From Sporomusa silvacetica DSM 10669 (GTDB lineage Bacteria; Bacillota; Negativicutes; Sporomusales; Sporomusaceae): a DNA stretch of 64,000 nt. Under the pieces are notes generated by a model, which saw only the letters and a list, made by a program, of their open reading frames with translations, did not search any database and was not told the DNA's origin. Made by a program: the position numbers and the translations under genes. Positions 26,311 to 35,116 of the stretch are shown here, piece after piece. The DNA is taken from contig NZ_LSLK01000152.1 in assembly GCF_002257705.1 (NCBI RefSeq), positions 1-64,000 of the forward strand, given 5' to 3'. Every line of letters starts with the position of its first letter. Position 1 is the first letter of the stretch.

Positions 26311-26571
26311 TTAACGCGGTTCAACGATTAGCTTAATAGCGGTTCTCTCTTCGCCATCAATAAGAATATCTGTGAAGGCTGGGATACATATTAAATCTAC
26401 ACCATGTGGCGCTACAAATCCTCGAGCAATCGCAACTGCTTTAACAGCTTGGTTAAGTGCTCCTGCACCGATTGCCTGCATCTCGGCGCCGCCACGCTCT
26501 CTCAGCACTCCGGCCAAAGCCCCTGCTACGGAATTAGGATTAGATTTTGCTGATACTTTCAAGACGTCCAT
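26311..26571 (-). CDS. spoVS: Stage V sporulation protein S
   Basis: SpoVS is an 86-residue Alba-like protein needed for late sporulation in Bacillus and common in endospore formers. The sequence MDVLKVSAKSNPNSVAGALA, then LRERGGAEMQAIGAGALNQAVKAVAIARGFVAP (key residues written without gap here cover 24-56) and the end TAIKLIVEPR are near-invariant in the family. It is monocistronic, between a terminator and a hypothetical gene. Its presence is the main evidence that this organism belongs to a spore-forming lineage. Confidence 0.95.
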   Translation of the reverse strand: MDVLKVSAKSNPNSVAGALAGVLRERGGAEMQAIGAGALNQAVKAVAIARGFVAPHGVDLICIPAFTDILIDGEERTAIKLIVEPR

Positions 26572-26702
26572 GTTTATATGTGCCTCCTTTGATAAAAAAA
26601 CATTTATTAGTTCTATAAATTAGATATATTCGTGGTACGGGAAAAAATTCCTTTTTTCACATGCAAAAAAATCTAATTATTTCAACAAATTCATAGCATG
26701 TT

Positions 26703-27224
26703 TTATTTATTAAACACAAAAACACGTCCATCTTCACGAATCCCAATAAGGTTATGATGATCATTATATTCTTTGCGCATATTTTCCAACATATCTTCAA
26801 TTACCTCTTCTTGAAATAGAAGGTCTTCCTCTAACATAGCATCATTGTGATCAGCAACCAAGCGCTCATTAAAACGTTCCCGAAGAATTTTAATCGTCAG
26901 GTTGATTTCTCCTCGTGTCAAGGTCTGTACATCGCGAATAATAGTTACCATTGCCACCTGTTCATATGAACTTAATTCAATAGCGACACTAATATTGGTA
27001 ATACCTTCGAGCATATGATAGGCCGCAATACTATTAATAATTAGCTGCTTAGTGCTTTCAAAATCTCCAGCAGGAGGAATGCCAGAAATCATAAAGGTAA
27101 GTTTTAATGAGTTTGCTTCTGGATTAAAATTAATAGTGCCAATCTCAGGATAACGCACCAACATAGATATTATTAAATTTGCTCCATCAGAAACTTGCTG
27201 ATCTGTTTGCGAAATTTCAGGCAT
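26703..27224 (-). CDS. Conserved hypothetical protein, 173 aa
   Basis: The protein has a mixed alpha/beta N-terminal part (residues 16-100) with strands such as NSLKLTFMISG and SVAIELSSYEQVAMVTIIRD. A helical, acidic C-terminal part follows (EEDLLFQEEVIEDMLENMRK, 138-157). No signal, membrane segment or catalytic motif is visible. It stands between rny and spoVS, a position often held by lineage-specific proteins linked to sporulation or RNA metabolism. I do not recognise the family. Confidence 0.7.
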   Translation of the reverse strand: MPEISQTDQQVSDGANLIISMLVRYPEIGTINFNPEANSLKLTFMISGIPPAGDFESTKQLIINSIAAYHMLEGITNISVAIELSSYEQVAMVTIIRDVQTLTRGEINLTIKILRERFNERLVADHNDAMLEEDLLFQEEVIEDMLENMRKEYNDHHNLIGIREDGRVFVFNK

Positions 27225-27340
27225 ATATTTTCACCATCCAATAAAATTATACAATATAAGCTTTACTTACAAAGTTTCTGATTAAGTATTCTCTAGAAGA
27301 TAATTAAATCCTGCTTTTAATTTTTTGGGAAAAAAGCTAA

Positions 27341-27380
27341 AAAACGGCTTTTACCTAAAGGTAAAGCCGTTTTAAATAAC
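27341..27380 (-). terminator. Terminator of rny
   Basis: AAAACGGCTTT and AAAGCCGTTTT form the stem with a further CC/GG inner pairing. On the minus strand it is followed by TTAGCTTTTTTCCC. It ends the transcript of ribonuclease Y. Confidence 0.8.
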
Positions 27381-27390
27381 TGTTTAATAT

Positions 27391-28935
27391 CTATTTAGCA
27401 TAATCAACAGCACGTGTTTCACGAATAACCGTAACTTTTATTTGACCTGGATATTCAAGTTCACTTTCGATTTTCTTAACAATATCCCGTACTAAACGAA
27501 CAGCCGTTAAATCGTCAATTTTATCAGGCTTAACCATAATGCGAATTTCGCGACCTGCTTGAATAGCGAATGATTTTTCCACACCATCAAATGATTCAGC
27601 GATTTCTTCCAATCGTGTTAATCGCTTAAGATAGCTTTCTAAAGTTTCTCTGCGCGCTCCTGGCCGCGCAGCAGATACAGCATCAGCAGCTGCTACAAGT
27701 ACGGCTTGGACAGTTTTCGGTTCTTCATCACCATGATGTGCACCAATTGCATTAATAATCTCGGCTGCTTCACGATATTTCTTCGCCAAATCAGCTCCAA
27801 TGGTTACATGAGGTCCCTCAACTTCGTGATCTACAGCCTTACCAATATCATGGAGTAGACCTGCGCGCTTGGCTAACATTACATCGACGCCAAGTTCACT
27901 TGCCATAACTCCCGCTAAGTGTGATACTTCAATTGAATGCTTGAGTACATTTTGACCATAGCTGGTACGGAATTTTAATCGTCCGAGAAGTTTTATCAGT
28001 TCAGGATGCAAACCGTGAACTCCAGTGTCAAAGGTAGCTTGTTCGCCTGCTTCCTTAATTTTCTGTTCAACTTCTTTTTGAGCTTTCTCAACCATTTCTT
28101 CAATGCGTGCAGGATGAATGCGGCCATCAACTATTAGTTTTTCCAGTGCGATTCTAGCAACCTCGCGCCGGACAGGATCAAATCCTGACAAAATGACTGC
28201 TTCAGGCGTATCATCAATAATCAGATCAATACCAGTGAGTGTTTCCAAGGTTCGAATATTACGGCCCTCACGACCAATAATCCGACCTTTCATTTCATCA
28301 TTAGGTAAAGAAACTACAGATACCGTAGTTTCGGCAACATGATCAGCTGCACAGCGCTGAATAGCTAATGATATGATTTCTTTAGCTTTCTTTTCCGCTT
28401 CTTCTTTGGCCTGTTGCTCCAGATCCTTGATGAGCATTGCTGTCTCATGCTTAATTTCTTCTTCAACATTAGCAAGCAGTAAGGTACGGGCATCTGCGGA
28501 TGTCAATCCAGATAGTCTTTCAAGTTCAGTTAGCTGCTTGGCATAGAGTTCACTAATTTTTTCTTGACTTTTATCCACCTCAATCTCTTTACGACTAAGG
28601 ATCTCTTCCTTCTTTTCAAGGGAGTCAATTTTTCGGTCAAGGTTTTCCTCTTTTTGCACCAAACGACGTTCTAGCCGCTGAAGTTCTGTACGACGTTCTT
28701 TAATCTCCCGTTCGAGCTCATTTCTTTGCTTATGAATTTCTTCTCTAGCTTCTACCAACGCTTCTTTTTTCTTAGATTCGCCAGCCTTGTCAGCATCTTC
28801 TAAGATTCTTTTGGCCGCAGTTTCAGCAGAAGCGATTTTGGCCTCGGCAATATTTTTACGTATCCAATAGCCTCCAGCAGCACCTAACAGTCCGACTAAA
28901 ATTGCGGTAATAATAATTTCTAGTATATATTCCAC
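27391..28935 (-). CDS. rny: Ribonuclease Y
   Basis: RNase Y is the membrane-anchored endoribonuclease that starts mRNA decay in many Firmicutes. The 514-residue protein has an N-terminal membrane helix (IIITAILVGLLGAAGGYWI, 8-26), a long coiled coil (about 35-190), a KH domain with GRIIGREGRNIRTLE near 217, and an HD domain with HDIGKAVDHE near 362 holding the catalytic His-Asp. The C terminus IKVTVIRETRAVDYAK is typical. It lies downstream of recA-recX, separated by a hairpin, and has its own terminator. Confidence 0.97.
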   Translation of the reverse strand: MEYILEIIITAILVGLLGAAGGYWIRKNIAEAKIASAETAAKRILEDADKAGESKKKEALVEAREEIHKQRNELEREIKERRTELQRLERRLVQKEENLDRKIDSLEKKEEILSRKEIEVDKSQEKISELYAKQLTELERLSGLTSADARTLLLANVEEEIKHETAMLIKDLEQQAKEEAEKKAKEIISLAIQRCAADHVAETTVSVVSLPNDEMKGRIIGREGRNIRTLETLTGIDLIIDDTPEAVILSGFDPVRREVARIALEKLIVDGRIHPARIEEMVEKAQKEVEQKIKEAGEQATFDTGVHGLHPELIKLLGRLKFRTSYGQNVLKHSIEVSHLAGVMASELGVDVMLAKRAGLLHDIGKAVDHEVEGPHVTIGADLAKKYREAAEIINAIGAHHGDEEPKTVQAVLVAAADAVSAARPGARRETLESYLKRLTRLEEIAESFDGVEKSFAIQAGREIRIMVKPDKIDDLTAVRLVRDIVKKIESELEYPGQIKVTVIRETRAVDYAK

Positions 28936-28962
28936 CTCCTTTTTTCAATACTGATATTAAGG

Positions 28963-28990
28963 GTAAAGCCGAGTTAAACTCGGCTTTTAC
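28963..28990. terminator. Hairpin between recX and rny
   Basis: GTAAAGCCGAGTT and AACTCGGCTTTTAC form a long perfect stem. No clear T-run follows on the minus strand, so it may act as a weak terminator or mRNA-end stabiliser for recA-recX. Confidence 0.55.
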
Positions 28991-29106
28991 AAGTAGCTTT
29001 TCGTTTGCTTTGTAAAGCATCCAAGCTCTCCTAAAAGTTTGTCTAAATAGATTTAGTCTAATTACACGATTGGTTAATTTTATTGTAAATGTTTTTCAAA
29101 TGTGTG

Positions 29107-29556
29107 TCAAGGAGCCATATCCCTAAGATGCGCTAAAACTTTGCTGACAGTTGCCGCTTTAAAGCCTTTTGCAGACAAACGGCGAATTATTTTATGTAAA
29201 TCCGGGTTCTCCTTACTGTGCAAAATTTTCATTGCTATTTTTATAGCTGCTTGGTATTCCAAATTACTATCCCAGTCTGTTAATTTTTCATTAATCATAG
29301 TGGTTGGTAACCCTCTACGCCGAAGCCGCAGATAAGTTTCTTTAAAACTATATTTGTTACTTTCACTATACCTCTCTACAAGCATGTCACAAAGCGCGGC
29401 ATCATTTAGATAACCGCGCTTTGTGACATATTCAATAGCCTCGCTGACTGCCACTTCATCAAAGCCCTGTTTTAGAAGCTTTTGTTCCAGCTCCTGTTGG
29501 CTGTAGGTTCTAATTTTTAAAAGCTTAACAGCAGCTTCAGATACGTTTCTATTCAT
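29107..29556 (-). CDS. recX: Regulatory protein RecX
   Basis: RecX binds RecA filaments and limits their activity. The 149-residue protein consists of three-helix repeats with the pattern LLxxRxYSxxELxxKL near residue 10 (KLLKIRTYSQQELEQKLLKQ), then AIEYVTKRGYLNDAALCDML and a third repeat (LRRRGLPTTMINEKL). Its start overlaps the recA stop by one base, so it is translated from the same SOS-regulated mRNA. Confidence 0.9.
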   Translation of the reverse strand: MNRNVSEAAVKLLKIRTYSQQELEQKLLKQGFDEVAVSEAIEYVTKRGYLNDAALCDMLVERYSESNKYSFKETYLRLRRRGLPTTMINEKLTDWDSNLEYQAAIKIAMKILHSKENPDLHKIIRRLSAKGFKAATVSKVLAHLRDMAP

Positions 29557-30650
29557 TAGGCTTCGAAACTCTCATCATTATCCTCAAATGGCTCATCGCC
29601 AGCACTAACTACCTGATCAAGCTTGGTATCGCCGGCAAGTAAATTTTCGCGGACCTTTTTTTCAATTTCATCAGCAACGCTCGGGTTTTCTTTAAAATAC
29701 TCTTTAACATTTTCTCTGCCTTGCCCTAGCCGTTGTCCATTATAAGAAAACCATGCACCGCTTTTATTTATGATCTCAAGATTAACACCCATATCAACGA
29801 TACTCCCTTCGCGGGAAATACCTTCGCCATACATTATATCAAATTCTGCTAGTTTAAATGGAGGTGCCACTTTATTTTTAACAACCTTAACCTTAGTCCG
29901 GCTGCCTACAACATCATTTCCCTGTTTTAAAGTCTCTGCTTTGCGAACATCCAAACGAATTGAAGCATAGAATTTCAGGGCTCTGCCACCAGTAGTTGTC
30001 TCCGGATTACCAAACATAACGCCCACTTTTTCGCGGATTTGATTAATAAAAATAACAGTGGTTCGTGATTTACTAATAACACCTGTTAGTTTACGAAGCG
30101 CTTGGGACATTAGACGGGCATGCAGACCGACATGGGAATCGCCCATATCACCGTCAATCTCATTTTTAGGCACCAAGGCCGCTACCGAGTCAATAACAAC
30201 GACATCTATAGCCGCACTGCGCACAAGTGCTTCCGTAATCTCAAGCGCTTGTTCACCATTATCAGGCTGCGAAATTAAAAGATTATCAATATCAACACCC
30301 AGCTTTTTGGCATAAGAAGGATCAAGTGCATGTTCTGCATCGATAAAAGCAGCAATTCCGTCCGTTTTTTGAGCCTCAGCAATAATGTGCAATGCTACTG
30401 TTGTTTTACCTGACGATTCAGGCCCAAATATCTCAATAACCCGTCCCCGCGGCACTCCGCCGACCCCGAGGGCAATATCAAGCGGCAACGACCCTGTAGG
30501 AATAACCTCAATATTCATTTTGGCAGCGGCTTCGCCAAGCTTCATTATCGCGCCTTTGCCAAAATCTTTTTCTATTTGACGCATAGCATTTTCAAGCGCC
30601 CTAGCTTTATCCATTTCCAGATTCTTCTCGAAATCTTTGGTCTTATCCAT
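29556..30650 (-). CDS. recA: Recombinase RecA
   Basis: RecA catalyses homologous strand exchange and triggers LexA cleavage in the SOS response. The 364-residue protein has FGPESSGKTTVALH (Walker A), VVIDSVAALVP (Walker B), NQIREKVGVMFGNPETTTGG (loop L2 region) and the acidic C-terminal tail DEPFEDNDESFEA. ATG 30650 is preferred over an upstream TTG at 30674 because GGGGAGG lies 11 bases before it. The promoter at 30685-30713 contains a LexA-type box. recX follows directly. Confidence 0.97.
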   Translation of the reverse strand: MDKTKDFEKNLEMDKARALENAMRQIEKDFGKGAIMKLGEAAAKMNIEVIPTGSLPLDIALGVGGVPRGRVIEIFGPESSGKTTVALHIIAEAQKTDGIAAFIDAEHALDPSYAKKLGVDIDNLLISQPDNGEQALEITEALVRSAAIDVVVIDSVAALVPKNEIDGDMGDSHVGLHARLMSQALRKLTGVISKSRTTVIFINQIREKVGVMFGNPETTTGGRALKFYASIRLDVRKAETLKQGNDVVGSRTKVKVVKNKVAPPFKLAEFDIMYGEGISREGSIVDMGVNLEIINKSGAWFSYNGQRLGQGRENVKEYFKENPSVADEIEKKVRENLLAGDTKLDQVVSAGDEPFEDNDESFEA

Positions 30651-30684
30651 AGTAATATAAACCTCCCCCGACAACTATAAGCAC

Positions 30685-30713
30685 ATTATACAAACGTTTG
30701 TTCGATTTGTCAA
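30685..30713 (-). promoter_or_regulatory. recA promoter, consensus sigma-A
   Basis: On the minus strand TTGACA (30708-30713) and TATAAT (30685-30690) are separated by exactly 17 bases, a perfect housekeeping promoter. It lies 35 bases upstream of the recA start codon. Confidence 0.9.
30691..30704 (-). promoter_or_regulatory. LexA (SOS) box
   Basis: CGAACAAACGTTTG matches the Gram-positive SOS box CGAAC-N4-GTTYG with one change from perfect dyad symmetry. It lies wholly within the spacer between the -35 and -10 of the recA promoter, so LexA binding would block RNA polymerase directly. Confidence 0.88.
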
Positions 30714-30751
30714 TGACAATATCGCGGTTAAAGTCTATAATTTTACTATAT

Positions 30752-32329
30752 TTAGCGTCCTTTTGCTGGCTCAATATTAATGCGATAGCCTTTGATTGTG
30801 TTCTTATTCATGACCGATAATACTCGTTCAGCAACACTTTCCGGAACTTCTACAAATGTAAATTTGTCATAAATATTTATTACCCCAATAACGCTGCCTT
30901 CAATATCGGCCTCTTCCGCAATGGTACGAACAATATCTTGAGGCTGAATTCTTTGAGCTCGTCCAGCATTAATAAACAGCCGTACCATGCCTGGTTCAGC
31001 ACCAGTATTACCAAACTGAGCTTTTTCAATAACAGCTTGTTCTTTATACCCTTCCTGAAAGAGTTTTAGTGCCGCCGCAGCAAGATCAATTGGATCATAG
31101 TCTGCCGCTAAATCGGCAACGATGCCGCTGTACACATCAAAACTGCCTCTGGCAATGGTCTGTGTAAGTTGATTCTTAATAACCTCAGTTTGACGCTCAA
31201 GGATATCTGCCGGAGATGGCAGCTGCCGCCGTAATATCCGTGTTTTTACTTCTTTCTCAATAAGTTTTAGTTGTCTATATTCACGCGGCTGAATAAATGT
31301 AATCGCTACCCCTTTTTTCCCGGCCCGCCCAGTACGGCCAATTCGATGAACATATGATTCGGGGTCTTGCGGGATATCATAGTTGATAACATGAGTTATA
31401 TCGTCAATATCCAATCCGCGCGCAGCTACATCAGTAGCAATAAGTATATCTAACTTACCATCCCGGAATTTTTTCATAACTCGGTCACGCTGTGCCTGAC
31501 TAAGATCGCCATGCAAGGCGTCTGAGATATAGCCGCGCGCTGACAGAGAAGCAACTAAATCATCAACACCTTTTTTGGTTCGACAAAAAATAATTACTCT
31601 GCCAACTGTCTCCGAATCAAGTACTCGGCATAAACCATCAAGCTTATCCCGGGTTTCATAATATATTTGGTCGGTAAGTGGCACTGTCAATTGTTCTTTA
31701 CTAATAGTTACCGTTACCCTATCCTTCATATACTTATTGGCTAAAACCATTATTTCTGTTGGCATAGTAGCCGAAAATAACAACGTTTGCCGTTCAGAAG
31801 GAACATGTTGAAGAATACTTTCGAGATCGTCAACAAAACCCATATCCAGCATCTCATCTGCTTCATCAAGAATCAGCATTTTTACATTGTCTAGTTTGAT
31901 AGTATTTCTGCGAATATGATCTAATAGCCGCCCTGGGGTTCCTACAACTACTTGCACACCTGATTTGAGAGTTCTAATCTGTCGATCTATAGCCTGGCCA
32001 CCATAAATCGGTAATGTCTTTATTCGCTTGAATTTTCCGATTTTCCCTAATTCCTCTGATACCTGGATAGCCAATTCTCTGGTAGGCGTTAATACTAGCG
32101 CTTGAATTTGTTTGAGCTCGGTTATCCGCTCCATAATGGGTATACCGAAAGCAGCCGTTTTTCCTGTACCGGTTTGTGCCTGTCCCAAAACATCGTTTCC
32201 TGCCAATACCAGCGGAATCGTTTGGTTTTGAATCGGCGAAGGTTCTTCAAAACCCATTTCAGTTATAGCCGCCGCTGTTTTTTTACTTAACGAAATATTA
32301 CCAAATAAAGTTACTGTTTCCTTCAACAT
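30752..32329 (-). CDS. DEAD-box ATP-dependent RNA helicase (CshA/DeaD/DbpA type)
   Basis: This RNA helicase remodels rRNA or mRNA structures, probably in ribosome assembly or cold adaptation. Motifs appear in order: Q motif (GFEEPSPIQNQTIP, about 27), AQTGTGKTAAF, PTRELAIQV, TPGRLLDH, VLDEADEMLDMGF, LFSATMP, ATDVAARGLDI and HRIGRTGRAGKKG. A linker (about 365-450) is followed by a DbpA-like RNA-binding domain (MVRLFINAGRAQRIQPQDI to the end), which in DbpA recognises 23S rRNA. A GGAGG lies before ATG 32329. It is 10 bases after cinA. Confidence 0.93.
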   Translation of the reverse strand: MLKETVTLFGNISLSKKTAAAITEMGFEEPSPIQNQTIPLVLAGNDVLGQAQTGTGKTAAFGIPIMERITELKQIQALVLTPTRELAIQVSEELGKIGKFKRIKTLPIYGGQAIDRQIRTLKSGVQVVVGTPGRLLDHIRRNTIKLDNVKMLILDEADEMLDMGFVDDLESILQHVPSERQTLLFSATMPTEIMVLANKYMKDRVTVTISKEQLTVPLTDQIYYETRDKLDGLCRVLDSETVGRVIIFCRTKKGVDDLVASLSARGYISDALHGDLSQAQRDRVMKKFRDGKLDILIATDVAARGLDIDDITHVINYDIPQDPESYVHRIGRTGRAGKKGVAITFIQPREYRQLKLIEKEVKTRILRRQLPSPADILERQTEVIKNQLTQTIARGSFDVYSGIVADLAADYDPIDLAAAALKLFQEGYKEQAVIEKAQFGNTGAEPGMVRLFINAGRAQRIQPQDIVRTIAEEADIEGSVIGVINIYDKFTFVEVPESVAERVLSVMNKNTIKGYRINIEPAKGR

Positions 32330-32339
32330 AAAAAACCTC

Positions 32340-33587
32340 CTATATAGTAAGCAAATAGTGCCTTACATGATTAAGTGTAGCTAAAGCAGTCCGGTGTTTT
32401 ATATCCAGGCGTGTTCCCTTAAAGTAATGCTCATAACACACTTTTCCTGCCGAGCCATCAATAGCAATATAGACAAGGCCTACAGGCTTATTTTCAGTCG
32501 CTCCGTCCGGACCAGCAATACCCGTAATACCAACACCTATACTTGTTTGGAATCTCTCCTTAATACCTTGAGCCATACATTCGGCGGTCTCTTGACTTAC
32601 AGCGCCTTTGGATGCAATTATTTTTTCAGGGACACCGACGTAGCGCGTTTTGACAGTATTACTGTAACATACTATTGAACCTAATAGATACTGTGAACTA
32701 CCAGGAACATCGGTAATGCGACTAGTAACAAGCCCACCGGTACAAGATTCCGCTAATGCTATTGTTAACTTTCTGGCTAAAAGCAAGCTACCTACAGACT
32801 TTTCCATAGTTTCTTCATCAATGCCAAAAATATATTCGTTTAATAACGGCTGAATTTGTCCTTCAAGTTCGTTAATCAATTGTACTGACTCAGTTTCACT
32901 GGCTGCTCGTGCCGTGATCCGTACATGAATTTCACCATTTCTGGCTAGCAAAGCTAATGTTGGATTCGATTGGGCTGAAATATACTTCTTAATTCTTTCT
33001 TCTAATGCAGACTCTCCCAGTCCATATGTCCGGAGAACTCTCGACACAATCGCTCCCTGAACTCCAAATCGCTTAGTAAGGTATGTAACGATCGACTTCT
33101 CAAACATTGCCGCTAATTCATGCGGTGGACCTGGCAAATTTATAATTACTTTTCCTGTTGCCTCTTGTTCCACAATAACCCCGGGTGCTGTGCCACAAGT
33201 ATTTTCAATAACTTGTGCACCTTCTGGCATCATAGCCTGACGCAAATTGTTATCAGTCATACACAAACGGTGCTCGGTAAAGAAACGTTGTATTTGCTCA
33301 GCACTGGCTTCATGCAAATACATTGGTTTATTGAGTAATGACGCAGTTACTTCTTTCGTTATATCCCCTTGTGTAGGCCCTAAGCCGCCACTTGTAATAA
33401 CGATGTTGGCCCGTTCTAAAGCTGTTTTTAAAACATTTTTCATTCTTTCCCGATTATCACCGACCGTAGTTTGATATAATACGCTGAAACCTAGCTCGTT
33501 TAATCGTGCTGCTAAGAACGGTGCATTTGTATTCACGATTTGCCCCAAAAGCAGTTCTGTTCCAGTGTTTACTAATTCAATAATCAT
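32340..33587 (-). CDS. cinA: CinA-family protein (NMN deamidase / ADP-ribose pyrophosphatase)
   Basis: CinA proteins have a MoaB-like N-terminal domain (GTELLLGQIVNTNAPFLA, ITSGGLGPTQGDIT) linked to pyrophosphatase activity. The C-terminal domain (ALAESCTGGLVTSRITDVPG, GITGIAGPDG) deamidates nicotinamide mononucleotide in pyridine-nucleotide recycling. The 415-residue protein is complete. ATG 33587 is chosen since GGAGG is 11 bases before; the ATG at 33596 would be only two bases from it. cinA next to recA is common in Firmicutes, where it has been linked to competence, although a helicase lies between them here. Confidence 0.93.
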   Translation of the reverse strand: MIIELVNTGTELLLGQIVNTNAPFLAARLNELGFSVLYQTTVGDNRERMKNVLKTALERANIVITSGGLGPTQGDITKEVTASLLNKPMYLHEASAEQIQRFFTEHRLCMTDNNLRQAMMPEGAQVIENTCGTAPGVIVEQEATGKVIINLPGPPHELAAMFEKSIVTYLTKRFGVQGAIVSRVLRTYGLGESALEERIKKYISAQSNPTLALLARNGEIHVRITARAASETESVQLINELEGQIQPLLNEYIFGIDEETMEKSVGSLLLARKLTIALAESCTGGLVTSRITDVPGSSQYLLGSIVCYSNTVKTRYVGVPEKIIASKGAVSQETAECMAQGIKERFQTSIGVGITGIAGPDGATENKPVGLVYIAIDGSAGKVCYEHYFKGTRLDIKHRTALATLNHVRHYLLTI

Positions 33588-33663
33588 ATAGCTCATTTCC
33601 TCCCAACATTAATTCATTCGCGTTGCAAATTAGGAAATCCTTTCTATTGTTGAACTTTAATAA

Positions 33664-33696
33664 AAAATAGCAGAGCCTAAGTGCCTCTACTATTTC
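33664..33696 (-). terminator. Terminator of rimO
   Basis: GAAATAGTAGAGGC and GCTCTGCTATTTTTTATT pair on the minus strand, with a T-run, just after the rimO stop. Confidence 0.75.
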
Positions 33697-33728
33697 TAAG
33701 CTTGCATTATACTATTATGCAGCTACGC

Positions 33729-35057
33729 TTACTTTTTTTCGGCCACTAAATCATAGGTGAAGCCCTGTACAACTTCTGCCTGTACAAGTTCTCCTGGCAA
33801 CAAACCGATAGCATTTTCGACATAAATACAGCCATCAACATCAGGTGCTTCCCGGTAAGATCTGCCGAATGCTACACTCGGTTGATCCTGGTTATGTCCC
33901 TCAATTAATACTGTCAGCATTTTCCCCTCCATATCATGGTTCAACTCTTCAGAAACGCGGCATTGTAAAGACATTAGTTCGTGGAAGCGTTCCTCTTTGA
34001 CACTATCAGGTACTTGATTTTCCATAATTCCAGCAGGCGTATCCTCTTCTTGGGAATAGGTAAATACACCTACTCGCTCAAACTTTTGCTCCAGCATGAA
34101 GTTCTTCAATGACTCAAAATGTTTATCAGTCTCACCTGGAAAACCAACAATAAACGAAGTACGAATGGTCACTCCGGGAATAACAGTGCGAATTCTCTTC
34201 AGTAAGTTCTCAATATCAGATCGTGTGTCTTGGCGATTCATCCCCGACAGTATTTCGTCATCAGCATGTTGTAGTGGCAAATCAATGTAGTTGCAAATCT
34301 TCGGTTCATTAGCAATAAGTTCAATAAGTTCTTCGTTGAAATATTTAGGATAGCAATATAGCAATCTAATCCAAAAAACACCTTCAATTTTAACCAGTTC
34401 GCTAAGCAGATTCATTAATTGAGGCTTACCGTAACGGTCACGCCCATAACTTGTAGTATCCTGGGCTATAAGATTGATTTCTTTTACTCCCCGCTCAGTA
34501 AGTTTTTTCACTTCATTTACAATTGATTCTACTGGGCGACTTCGAAATTTGCCTCGTACCAGCGGAATTACACAATAGGAACAGCAGTTGCTGCATCCTT
34601 CCGCAATCTTTACATAAGCACTATATGCTGGAGTAGTGGTAATTCGCCGCATAGTTTCATCATACAACGTGTCTGTTTCACCAATAAGCAACACACGTTC
34701 ATTCGCTAGTACCGCAGTAACAGCTTCCATAATTCGATGCCATGCGCCTGTACCAACAATGGCGGATATTTCCGGTAATTCGTCTAATAATTCCTGCTGA
34801 TAGCGCTGGCCTAAACAGCCAGCAACAATAACACCCCGACACTTACCATTTTGTTTATACTCAGCCATCTGCATAATGGTTGAGATAGATTCCTCTTTAG
34901 CAGAATCTATGAACCCGCAGGTATTAATAATTAATAGTTCAGCATCCTGGGGATTATCGGTAATGTGTATATTATTATCCGCTAAAATGCCTAACATTAT
35001 CTCGGTATCTACGAGGTTTTTGGCACATCCTAAACTAATAAATCCTGCTGTAAGCAT
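33729..35057 (-). CDS. rimO: Ribosomal protein S12 methylthiotransferase RimO
   Basis: RimO adds a methylthio group to the conserved Asp of ribosomal protein S12 using radical-SAM chemistry. The 442-residue protein has SLGCAKNLVDTEIMLG (8-23), NTCGFIDSAKEES and VAGCLGQRY for the auxiliary cluster, then EGCSNCCSYCVIPLVRGKFRSR with the radical-SAM cysteines, and a C-terminal TRAM domain. SLGCAKNxVD distinguishes it from MiaB (FGCQMN). It is monocistronic or first before cinA with a terminator between. Confidence 0.96.
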   Translation of the reverse strand: MLTAGFISLGCAKNLVDTEIMLGILADNNIHITDNPQDAELLIINTCGFIDSAKEESISTIMQMAEYKQNGKCRGVIVAGCLGQRYQQELLDELPEISAIVGTGAWHRIMEAVTAVLANERVLLIGETDTLYDETMRRITTTPAYSAYVKIAEGCSNCCSYCVIPLVRGKFRSRPVESIVNEVKKLTERGVKEINLIAQDTTSYGRDRYGKPQLMNLLSELVKIEGVFWIRLLYCYPKYFNEELIELIANEPKICNYIDLPLQHADDEILSGMNRQDTRSDIENLLKRIRTVIPGVTIRTSFIVGFPGETDKHFESLKNFMLEQKFERVGVFTYSQEEDTPAGIMENQVPDSVKEERFHELMSLQCRVSEELNHDMEGKMLTVLIEGHNQDQPSVAFGRSYREAPDVDGCIYVENAIGLLPGELVQAEVVQGFTYDLVAEKK

Positions 35058-35116
35058 TACGTGCTCCCCCTTGTATTTCTGATGACCAACTTATTCTATA
35101 ATCCCACTTTTGAATC

